A stretch of 64,000 nucleotides of DNA from JAVBMU01 sp031551755 (GTDB lineage Bacteria > Actinomycetota > Actinomycetes > Actinomycetales > Cellulomonadaceae): positions 1 to 64,000 of the forward strand of contig JAVBNE010000035.1 in assembly GCA_031551755.1 (NCBI GenBank). Reading direction: 5' to 3'. Below the pieces are notes generated by a model, which saw nothing but the letters and a program-made list of their open reading frames with translations, was not told the DNA's origin and did no database searches. Below are positions 1-6,566 of the stretch, piece after piece (within the stretch, counting starts at the first letter, position 1; every line of letters starts with the position of its first letter). Both the position numbers and the translations under genes were made by a program.

Positions 1-66
1 GGGGCGGGGCGGCGGCGCGCGGGCGCGCGCGCGGCGCCGGGCGGCAGGCCGAGGCGGCAGGCCCGG
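1..66. repeat. GC-only simple-sequence tract
   Basis: The first 66 bases are almost entirely G and C. They include a long alternating GC run around 16-38 and two direct copies of GGCGGCAGGCC at 40-50 and 53-63. There is no coding signal. It looks like a low-complexity intergenic edge; alternating GC of this kind can adopt non-B DNA, but no function is shown. Confidence 0.6.
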
Positions 67-138
67 CTCGAGTGCTGTGCTTTCGGTCGAGTGCTGCGGT
101 TTGAACCGCAGCACTCGACCAGAACTACAGCACTCGGC
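67..138. repeat. Nested palindrome built from four copies of CGAGTGCTG
   Basis: The 9-mer CGAGTGCTG occurs at 69-77 and 88-96 on the plus strand and at 109-117 and 128-136 on the minus strand, a symmetric 2+2 arrangement. The inner pair sits in a perfect inverted repeat, 85-120, with 17-bp arms and a 2-nt spacer. It could be a REP-like mobile palindrome, a protein-binding site or a transcript hairpin. It lies upstream of trmL and overlaps a spurious upstream start at 91, which argues for the later trmL start. Confidence 0.75.
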
Positions 139-243
139 ACCAGGGGGGCGAGGTGGGAGGATGCTCGGGTGCCCGATGACGTTGTGAACACTGCCCCGGA
201 CCTGGGTCCTGGAACCCCACCGGCCCACGAACCCTCCTCTGCC

Positions 244-774
244 ATGCGTTCCGAGCACACTGAATCCGCGTCCGACGCACACACCGCGCCGGCAACCCGC
301 CCCGAAGCGACCTTGCCGCACCTGGTGTTCTTCGAGCCTCGAATCCCGGGCAACACCGGCAATGCCATTCGCCTGGCGGCCATCACCGGATCGCGACTGC
401 ATCTGATCGAGCCGCTGGGGTTCGACTTCGCCGAACCCAAACTGAAACGCGCAGGGTTGGATTACCACGACCTCGCCGATGTCGAGATCCACCATGACCT
501 GGACGCCGCGTTGGCGACCTTGCCGGGCCGGGTCTTCGCCTTCACTACACGCGCCACCGTGACCTACACCGAAGTCGACTACCGCCCCGGGGACGTCCTG
601 CTCTTCGGCCCCGAACCCACCGGGTTGCCGCCCGAGGTACTCGCTCACCCTCGTCTCACGAGTCAGGTGAAGATCCCCATGTTGCCCGGTCGGCGGTCCC
701 TGAACCTGACCAACGCCGCATCTATCGCGGTCTACGAGGCGTGGCGGCAACTGGGCTTCGACGGCGGGGTGTAG
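244..774 (+). CDS. trmL: tRNA (cytidine(34)-2'-O)-methyltransferase TrmL
   Basis: SPOUT-class methyltransferase expected to use S-adenosylmethionine to 2'-O-methylate the wobble base of certain tRNA-Leu species in the cytoplasm. About 25 residues after the chosen ATG the protein has the family opening FFEPRIPGNTGN, then IRLAAITG, LKRAGLDYHDL, the SAM-binding segment LLFGPEPTGLP and the C-terminal knot RSLNLTNAASIAVYEAWRQ. The frame is open back to 91, but the upstream part is low complexity and covered by the palindromic repeat, so I start at the ATG at 244; a still later start is possible. It stands alone. Confidence 0.88.
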   Translation: MRSEHTESASDAHTAPATRPEATLPHLVFFEPRIPGNTGNAIRLAAITGSRLHLIEPLGFDFAEPKLKRAGLDYHDLADVEIHHDLDAALATLPGRVFAFTTRATVTYTEVDYRPGDVLLFGPEPTGLPPEVLAHPRLTSQVKIPMLPGRRSLNLTNAASIAVYEAWRQLGFDGGV

Positions 775-917
775 GACGCCGAGTTCTCCACCGCCTCGAC
801 GAGTTCGCCGTCAGAAATGGCGCCGGCCTTGGCGCCCCTACAAGCACGGACACCGCAATATTCCACCGCAGACCAGTACATCCGTCATCGCTTGCCCGCA
901 TCAGGCGTGGTGAGTGC

Positions 918-1265
918 GTGACTCAGCCGCCACCATCTCGCATCAGTGCTCGCATCTGGGGACTCATTGGCATCGCGGCACTGGCGGTCGTGATCGGATT
1001 CTTCGCCGAGATCGCGCTCTTCTTCCAGAGCTTCTGCTTTGCTGCAGACGCATGCATCGCTGCACAGGGCTCCACGTCCGCGACACGGACAGTCGCCTTC
1101 AAAGTGTTCCCCCTCGTGCTCTTAGCCGGGTCGATCGTCGGATACGCCGGGGCACTTCGGCACGTGAAACGTGGCGGCGGGCTATGGCCCGCATGGGCGA
1201 CCTTCGGCGCGAGTATGGTCGTGCTGGTCGCACAGTCAGTCTACGTGGACACCACCGGAGCCTGA
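918..1265 (+). CDS. Small membrane protein, unknown function
   Basis: A 115-residue protein not recognised as a known family. It has three hydrophobic segments: IWGLIGIAALAVVIGFF and following residues (about 13-35), VFPLVLLAGSIVGYAGAL (about 62-79) and WATFGASMVVLVAQSVYV (about 92-109). Two cysteines lie in the loop after the first segment (SFCFAADAC). The frame is open upstream into trmL; the GTG at 918 is chosen because the hydrophobic protein begins just after it, and the ribosome site is weak. It converges on the TetR gene, with 69 bases between stops. Confidence 0.55.
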   Translation: MTQPPPSRISARIWGLIGIAALAVVIGFFAEIALFFQSFCFAADACIAAQGSTSATRTVAFKVFPLVLLAGSIVGYAGALRHVKRGGGLWPAWATFGASMVVLVAQSVYVDTTGA

Positions 1266-1334
1266 ACGCGTCAAGATCCGCGACGCAGCCAAGGACCGCC
1301 CCTGCTCCACGCGTCCCACCCCAGGCACCTCGCC

Positions 1335-2033
1335 CTATCCGGGCCGCCCCACCTCACCGGTGAGGTAGTGCTGCAACTGCGGCGCGACCGCCGCCACCAC
1401 CTGCTCCGTCGGAGCACTTGCCAGCGGCTCGATCCGCAGCACATAGCGGACCAAGGCCAGCCCGCCAAGCTGACTCGCGGCCAACGACCCGCGCCAGCGA
1501 GCCATCACCGGATCGGGCTCCAGCCGGTCGAGCATCGGCCGCAGGATTCGCAGATCGATGAACTCACGTAGCAGGGCAGCTCCCGTCGGACCGCGAAAGG
1601 CAGAACGCAACAACGCCTGACCGGCCACTCCGGCGGGCGAATCCCAGGCCCTCAGCAGCGTCCGCACCATATGCTCACCGACGTCTTCGGGCAGTACCGG
1701 CTCGGCCGTCTCGAGTAGGTCGTGCGGGTCAAGCGGCGCGTCCACGGCCGCGAGGAACAGCTTCTCCTTCGACCCGAAGTAGTGGTTGATCATCGCCGGG
1801 TCCACCTGCGCCCGCGCGGCTATGGCGCGCACCGTGGTGGTCTCGAAACCGTTCTCCGCGAACGCCTCCCGCGCCGCCGCCAAGATGACCTCCCGGGTGC
1901 CGCCCCGCCCCGGACGCCGCCCCCGCCGCCCCCGCCGCGCACCACCCGCACCACCCGCACCACCCGACCCAGATTCCACCCGTGACGGCTGCCTACGGCG
2001 ACTGCCATCGCCCGTACCCGCCACCCGGTTCAC
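1335..2033 (-). CDS. TetR-family regulator of the adjacent ABC exporter
   Basis: A 232-residue one-component repressor. After a Gly/Arg-rich N-terminal tail of about 45 residues comes the TetR helix-turn-helix: ILAAAREAFAENGFETTTVRAIA followed by the recognition region DPAMINHYFGSKEKLF. The rest is the helical ligand-binding domain. It is the last gene of a four-gene minus-strand operon and its ATG overlaps the preceding ATPase stop (ATGA). By analogy with other TetR-exporter pairs it probably represses its own operon in the absence of an exported compound; the palindrome at 5018-5033 is the obvious candidate operator. That link is inference. Confidence 0.87.
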   Translation of the reverse strand: MNRVAGTGDGSRRRQPSRVESGSGGAGGAGGARRGRRGRRPGRGGTREVILAAAREAFAENGFETTTVRAIAARAQVDPAMINHYFGSKEKLFLAAVDAPLDPHDLLETAEPVLPEDVGEHMVRTLLRAWDSPAGVAGQALLRSAFRGPTGAALLREFIDLRILRPMLDRLEPDPVMARWRGSLAASQLGGLALVRYVLRIEPLASAPTEQVVAAVAPQLQHYLTGEVGRPG

Positions 2034-2905
2034 GCCCGGACTCGGTCCACGAGCACCATGGTTTCCTCCAACGTCGCGGGCACCACCGCCGTCGCCGCAC
2101 GCACACCACCGGCCACAAGGGCCGCCTCAACCTCGGCGATGGAGGCGCCCGCGACTCGGCTCGTCCGACCGTCGAGCACCACCGGCAGCCCAGCGGCGCC
2201 CAGGGCTGAGAAGGCACCGGCCCAGTCGTCGGCGCGCACGACGACGGCTTGGTGGCCGGCGGTGATCTGCTCCACCTGGCCCCTGGCCACTGAGACGCCA
2301 TGCGACATGATCTCGAGCCTTGTGCACTGTTCGGCCTCCTGCATGTAATGCGTGGTCACCAGCACCGCGACACCGGCTTCGGCCTGTTCGTGGATCGTGT
2401 CCCACAGCCGGGCCCGGGCGAGCGGGTCCACACCGGAGGTCGGCTCGTCGAGCACCAGGAGTCTCGGTGCGTGGATCAACGCACAGTAGAAGGCGAGCTG
2501 ACGCTGCCGGCCCAACCCGATCTCGTGCACCTGCCGGGACCGCACCTGCGCGAGCGCCGCGGGCAGTGGCGGCAGATCAGCGACGGAGAATGCCTCCGCG
2601 ACGAACTGGACGTTCTGGGCGACGGTCAGCTCCTGGTACAGCCCGAGCCCTTGCGGCACATAGCCGAGCGCATGCCGGTCCACCTTCGCCGGGGTCACGC
2701 CCAGCACGCTGATCGACCCGGCGTCGGCGGCCTCCAGGCCGAGGATCATCCGGATCACTGTGGTCTTCCCTGCACCGTTCGCGCCGAGCAAACCGACGAT
2801 CTCCCCCGGCCCGACCGTCAGCGACATCTCACTGACGGCGGTGAAGGAGCCGAACCTCTTGGTCACCCCGGCCACAATTACCAGCGGGTCCACCGAGTTC
2901 GTCAT
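2030..2905 (-). CDS. ABC transporter ATP-binding protein (second half of a split YbhF-like pair)
   Basis: A 291-residue nucleotide-binding domain. The Walker A is GANGAGKTT near residue 41 and the Walker B is LLVLDEPTSGVD, but the ABC signature reads IGLGRQRQL instead of LSGGxxQ. A degenerate signature of this kind also occurs in the C-terminal half of E. coli YbhF, a double-ATPase exporter subunit. With the ATPase encoded just upstream it probably forms an asymmetric heterodimer that powers the single permease. The start overlaps the upstream gene (ATGA) and the stop overlaps the TetR start, so the four genes are probably translationally coupled. Confidence 0.88.
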   Translation of the reverse strand: MTNSVDPLVIVAGVTKRFGSFTAVSEMSLTVGPGEIVGLLGANGAGKTTVIRMILGLEAADAGSISVLGVTPAKVDRHALGYVPQGLGLYQELTVAQNVQFVAEAFSVADLPPLPAALAQVRSRQVHEIGLGRQRQLAFYCALIHAPRLLVLDEPTSGVDPLARARLWDTIHEQAEAGVAVLVTTHYMQEAEQCTRLEIMSHGVSVARGQVEQITAGHQAVVVRADDWAGAFSALGAAGLPVVLDGRTSRVAGASIAEVEAALVAGGVRAATAVVPATLEETMVLVDRVRA

Positions 2906-3858
2906 GATGTCTCCCTTCCGGTTGCCGCATTCTGGCCCGACGCCGCATCCTGGCCCTCGGGTGCGGCCTGACCGGCCGAGCCCTCCCGCGCATCCCGGCC
3001 GGACGCCTTACCCCCACCCGGGACCGACGAACCAGACGCCGCTTCCCGCGCCAGGGTGAGCGCGATGATCGCGTCCTCCAGGTCGAGGGCGCTGGGCTCA
3101 CCCGGCGAAGTCTGGGCGCCCGGCGGCGTCCAGGTGTGAAAGGCAGTGCCGCGCCGCCACGTGCGCGCACCCGCCGCCCCAGCGGGTCGGGCGGTCGAGA
3201 CAGTGACGTTCCCGGGAACGCCCGCGAGAATCTCGTCAGGAGTGCCCGCGGCCAGGGTGTGCCCGGCGTCGAGCGCGATGACGGTCGCGGCCCGTTCCGC
3301 CTCGTCGAGGTACGTCGTCGTCAGGCAGACCGCCGTCCCGCCGGTGGCGGACTCGGCGATCAACCGCCACAGCTCCACTCGGCTCACAGGGTCCACCCCG
3401 GTACTCGGTTCGTCCAGCAGAAGCACCTGCGGCTGCGGCAGCATGGCGAGGCAGAAGCCGAGCTTCTGCCTCATCCCACCGGAGAGCTGACCGCCGAGGC
3501 GGTCCCGGGCCTCGACCAGTCCGGCCCGGGAGAGCAGCTCGGCCTTACGCTCCTGAAGTAACCTGGGGGCCATTCCATACGCGGAGCCGACGAAGTCGAG
3601 ATTCTCGTCCACCGACAACGTCCGCCACACCCCGCTCGATGACGGCTGGTAGCCGATGTGCTCCGGTGCCGGCATCGTGATCCGTCCACCACTCACCGGC
3701 ACTCGACCGAGCAGAGCACGCAGCAGGGTCGACTTCCCTGCCCCGTCGCCACCGACCAGCGCCGTCACCTCCCCCACCGGGATTGCGGCACTCACCGCGG
3801 CCAACGCGGCTGACTCGTGGCGACCGAAGCGAACCGTGATCTTCTCCGCTCCCCACAT
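2902..3858 (-). CDS. ABC transporter ATP-binding protein (first half of a split YbhF-like pair)
   Basis: A 318-residue protein with an ATPase domain in the first 220 residues: Walker A VGGDGAGKST near 35, canonical signature LSGGMRQK near 125 and Walker B VLLLDEPSTGVD. The tail of about 90 residues is rich in Gly, Ala and Ser and low in complexity. The aspartate in GGDGAGKS matches the N-terminal half of YbhF-type double ATPases. Its ATG overlaps the permease stop (TGATG) and its own stop overlaps the next ATPase (ATGA). The substrate is unknown; a drug or other hydrophobic compound is likely from the family. Confidence 0.88.
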   Translation of the reverse strand: MWGAEKITVRFGRHESAALAAVSAAIPVGEVTALVGGDGAGKSTLLRALLGRVPVSGGRITMPAPEHIGYQPSSSGVWRTLSVDENLDFVGSAYGMAPRLLQERKAELLSRAGLVEARDRLGGQLSGGMRQKLGFCLAMLPQPQVLLLDEPSTGVDPVSRVELWRLIAESATGGTAVCLTTTYLDEAERAATVIALDAGHTLAAGTPDEILAGVPGNVTVSTARPAGAAGARTWRRGTAFHTWTPPGAQTSPGEPSALDLEDAIIALTLAREAASGSSVPGGGKASGRDAREGSAGQAAPEGQDAASGQNAATGRETS

Positions 3859-4985
3859 CAGCTGTCACTCCCGGCTTCCGGAGCGACCTCGGTCACGCCC
3901 GAGCCCACTGCCCGCGCCTTGGCCGGCGAGAGCTCCCGGCCCAACCGCAGCGCGGCCGCACCGAAGATCACCACGGCCATGACCGCCAGAATCGTGATCG
4001 GGAGCCAGAGGTAGTCCCAGCTCGCGCCGCGGATCATCACTCCCTGCGACACCTTGGTGAACCACGTGAGCGGCAGGATGTAGCCGATCCAACGCACCCC
4101 CGCGGCCATCGCATCGAGCGGGAAGATCATCCCGGACAACAGCACCTGCGGGAGCAGGGTCATGAGGGCGACCTGCACGGCCTGGCCGGTGGTCTGCGAC
4201 ACCGTCGAGATCAATACCCCGAGCCCGAGGACGACGAAGAGGAAGAGCGCCGCCCCGATCACGAACGGAATCACGCTCCCGTTGAACGGCACGTCGAAAA
4301 TCACCATCCCGAGGATCGTGACGATGGCCATGTCCAGGCAGGCCAGCAGGAAATACGGGGTGATCTTGCCGAGGATCACCACGGCCGGAGAGAACGGCAT
4401 CACCGCGAGCTGCTCCAGAGTGCCCGCCTCGCGTTCCTTGACCAGGCCGATGCTGGTGATGATCGTGCCGATGAACGTGAGGATCAGGCCGATGAGCGCC
4501 GGGACCATTACCCATGCCGTCGTCAGGTCCGGGTTGTACAGGATCTCGTGGGTGACCTCGCCGCCCAGTCCGGCAACGAGAACGTTGGCGGCCTGCGCCG
4601 CGAAGAGGTTCGAGCCGTCGATGTAGATCATGGGCTTCGCGGCGTCGGCCTGGGCTTGGGTCTGGTCCGTGGCGAGGCCGGCCTTGCCGGTGACGATCGC
4701 CATGTCGGCCCGGTCATCACGCAACTCGGTGCGGGCATCGGCATCGGTGCCGTCGGCGTCCACATGAACGAGGTCGAGTTTGTCCTTCGCCTGGGGGTTG
4801 GCCTGCACCATGGCGACGACCTGGTCGGCGTCAGGACCCACCACCGCGACCTTCAGGGTGTCGACGGTGAAGTTCGCCGCGAACCCGAAAACGATCAGCA
4901 GGAGCAGCGGCAGCGCGACCAACATGGCAACTGTCCGCTTGTCGCGACGCAGCTCGCGGAACTCCTTGACGACCATGGCCTTCAT
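3858..4985 (-). CDS. ABC-2 type permease, YbhR/YhhJ-like
   Basis: A 375-residue membrane subunit. One transmembrane helix at about 18-37 (MLVALPLLLLIVFGFAANF) is followed by an extracytoplasmic domain to about 170 and then five helices, the usual ABC2_membrane_3 layout. The start is well supported by GGGAGG eight bases before the ATG. It is the first gene of the operon permease-ATPase-ATPase-TetR and is divergent from hypA. With two different ATPases and only one permease, the permease presumably works as a homodimer. No HlyD-like partner is encoded nearby, as expected for a Gram-positive cell envelope. Confidence 0.87.
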   Translation of the reverse strand: MKAMVVKEFRELRRDKRTVAMLVALPLLLLIVFGFAANFTVDTLKVAVVGPDADQVVAMVQANPQAKDKLDLVHVDADGTDADARTELRDDRADMAIVTGKAGLATDQTQAQADAAKPMIYIDGSNLFAAQAANVLVAGLGGEVTHEILYNPDLTTAWVMVPALIGLILTFIGTIITSIGLVKEREAGTLEQLAVMPFSPAVVILGKITPYFLLACLDMAIVTILGMVIFDVPFNGSVIPFVIGAALFLFVVLGLGVLISTVSQTTGQAVQVALMTLLPQVLLSGMIFPLDAMAAGVRWIGYILPLTWFTKVSQGVMIRGASWDYLWLPITILAVMAVVIFGAAALRLGRELSPAKARAVGSGVTEVAPEAGSDS

Positions 4986-5017
4986 GGGTGACCCTCCCGA
5001 TCTCGCGACGCAATTAA

Positions 5018-5033
5018 TTCAACACCTGTTGAA
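5018..5033. promoter_or_regulatory. Palindromic operator candidate for the TetR/ABC operon
   Basis: TTCAACACCTGTTGAA is an inverted repeat with 7-bp arms and a 2-nt centre, 33 bases upstream of the permease start. It sits in a small AT-rich patch (caattaattcaac) where the promoter is expected. Its size and symmetry suit a TetR dimer. Assignment to the operon's own TetR is inference. Confidence 0.6.
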
Positions 5034-5179
5034 CTCTGCCCACCCTACCCCTTCGACACCGGTCCGAGGCACGGCGAGCACAAACTCGCAGCAACGAGCG
5101 CGGGACACCCTCCCACAGCACGGGGCACCGGGCACGGGGCATGTCGAGAAGCCGCCCCAGCTCGTGGCACAGTGGCCAC

Positions 5180-5518
5180 GTGCACGAACTCGCCCTCTGC
5201 CGCTCCATCGCGGCGATCGCCGACCGGAACCGTGGTGGCCGCCCGGTGACCCGCGTCGGGGTCAGGCTCGGCGCCTTCCGGCAAGCAGTTCCGGAGACTC
5301 TGACCTCCTGCTGGTCAATCGTGACCGAGGGGACCGCCCTCAATGGCAGCGAACTGTCCTTCGAGATCGTGCCGCTCGTGATCCACTGCCACTCCTGCGA
5401 GGCCGAGTCCGAGCTGTCCCAGGTGTGGCTACGGTGTCCGGCCTGCTCCAGTTCTGACGTCACCGTCGTGCACGGCGAGGAGTTCATGGTGACCCACCTC
5501 GACGTGGCCGACGGTTGA
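5180..5518 (+). CDS. hypA: Hydrogenase maturation nickel metallochaperone HypA
   Basis: Delivers nickel, together with HypB, to the large subunit of [NiFe]-hydrogenase. The 112-residue protein starts at a GTG reading (M)HELALCRSI; the second-residue histidine is the conserved nickel ligand, which fixes this start. A C-terminal zinc site is formed by CHSC and CPAC, spaced as in the family. It is the first gene of the hyp cluster and is divergent from the ABC operon. A gap of 178 bases separates it from hypB, unusually long for this cluster, so a second promoter may lie there. Confidence 0.92.
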   Translation: MHELALCRSIAAIADRNRGGRPVTRVGVRLGAFRQAVPETLTSCWSIVTEGTALNGSELSFEIVPLVIHCHSCEAESELSQVWLRCPACSSSDVTVVHGEEFMVTHLDVADG

Positions 5519-5696
5519 CTCGCAAGGTTTTGGCACAGCCGCCCCCACCTCCGAGCGCAGTAATTCCGTCGATGACGGCGGGTTTTGTTACAGCTAAGGC
5601 GAAGGCGTAACTTAGACGCCATGGTGCCGCAGCGGGTGGCATATCCCGTCGTGCGTAACTAGCTATGCGCTCGCGCGGTCTCGGACAGGAGTCACA

Positions 5697-6536
5697 ATGG
5701 GTCGCTTCCACCGCCACGATGAGGCCTCCGGGCACTCACACGACCACCCCCATGCGCACGGCCACGACCACAGCCACGACGACCACGAGCACCTGCACGA
5801 GCACAGCCACCCACACGAGCACAGCCACGAGGACGTCGGTGACCACACGGGCTACGCCACCGGTGCGGACCGCATCCAGGTGCTGGAGCGGATTTTCGAC
5901 GAGAACGACCACTGCGCCGAGCACAACCGCGCGGACTTCGACGCGGCCGGCGTCGTCGCCATCAACGTCATGTCCTCCCCCGGCGCTGGGAAGACCGCGC
6001 TCTTGCGCCGCACCCTCGCGGCCGTCGACGGCGACCGGGTGGGGATCGTGGAGGGGGACGTCGAGACATCCCTCGATGCCGACCAGCTCGAAGGCTTCGG
6101 CGCCCGGGTCTCCTTGCTCAACACGGCAGACGGCTTCGGGGGCGAATGCCACCTGGATGCACCGATGGTCCGCCACGCACTCTCCCGGCTCCCCCTCGAC
6201 GGCCTGGACCTGGTGCTGATCGAGAACGTCGGCAACCTGGTCTGCCCCGCGGAGTTCGCCGTCGGCGAGCATCTGCGTGCCATGGTCTACGCCATCACCG
6301 AGGGCGAGGAGAAGCCGCTCAAGTACCCGGTCATGTTCAAGTCGGCCGATGTCGTCGTGGTGAACAAGACCGACCTCCTGCCGCACCTGGACTTCGACCT
6401 GGCGAAGTTCTACGAGTACCTGAGCCGGGTGAACCCCGGCGTCACCACGATCGAGGTCTCCGCGCGCACCGGCGAGGGTATGGACGACTGGATCGCCTGG
6501 CTGCGCGAGCACTCCCGTGTCCCTGTCCGCGCCTGA
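5697..6536 (+). CDS. hypB: Hydrogenase nickel-incorporation GTPase HypB, His-rich form
   Basis: A SIMIBI-class GTPase that drives nickel insertion into the hydrogenase large subunit with HypA. The first 50 residues hold 19 histidines, a nickel-storing tract seen in some HypB proteins and absent from others. The GTPase core follows: P-loop SSPGAGKT at 93-100, the switch region EGDVETSLDAD, and the guanine-specificity motif NKTDLLP. The start has AGGAG seven bases upstream. The stop lies 30 bases before hypF. Confidence 0.95.
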   Translation: MGRFHRHDEASGHSHDHPHAHGHDHSHDDHEHLHEHSHPHEHSHEDVGDHTGYATGADRIQVLERIFDENDHCAEHNRADFDAAGVVAINVMSSPGAGKTALLRRTLAAVDGDRVGIVEGDVETSLDADQLEGFGARVSLLNTADGFGGECHLDAPMVRHALSRLPLDGLDLVLIENVGNLVCPAEFAVGEHLRAMVYAITEGEEKPLKYPVMFKSADVVVVNKTDLLPHLDFDLAKFYEYLSRVNPGVTTIEVSARTGEGMDDWIAWLREHSRVPVRA

Positions 6537-6566
6537 GTCACCCAGCCGTGCCTGCGGGGGAGCTTG

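Noticed and set aside
2030..2905. Degenerate ABC signature taken as a sign of a broken gene
   Set aside because: The frame is intact and the altered signature matches the known C-terminal half of YbhF-like ATPases, so it is a family trait rather than decay.
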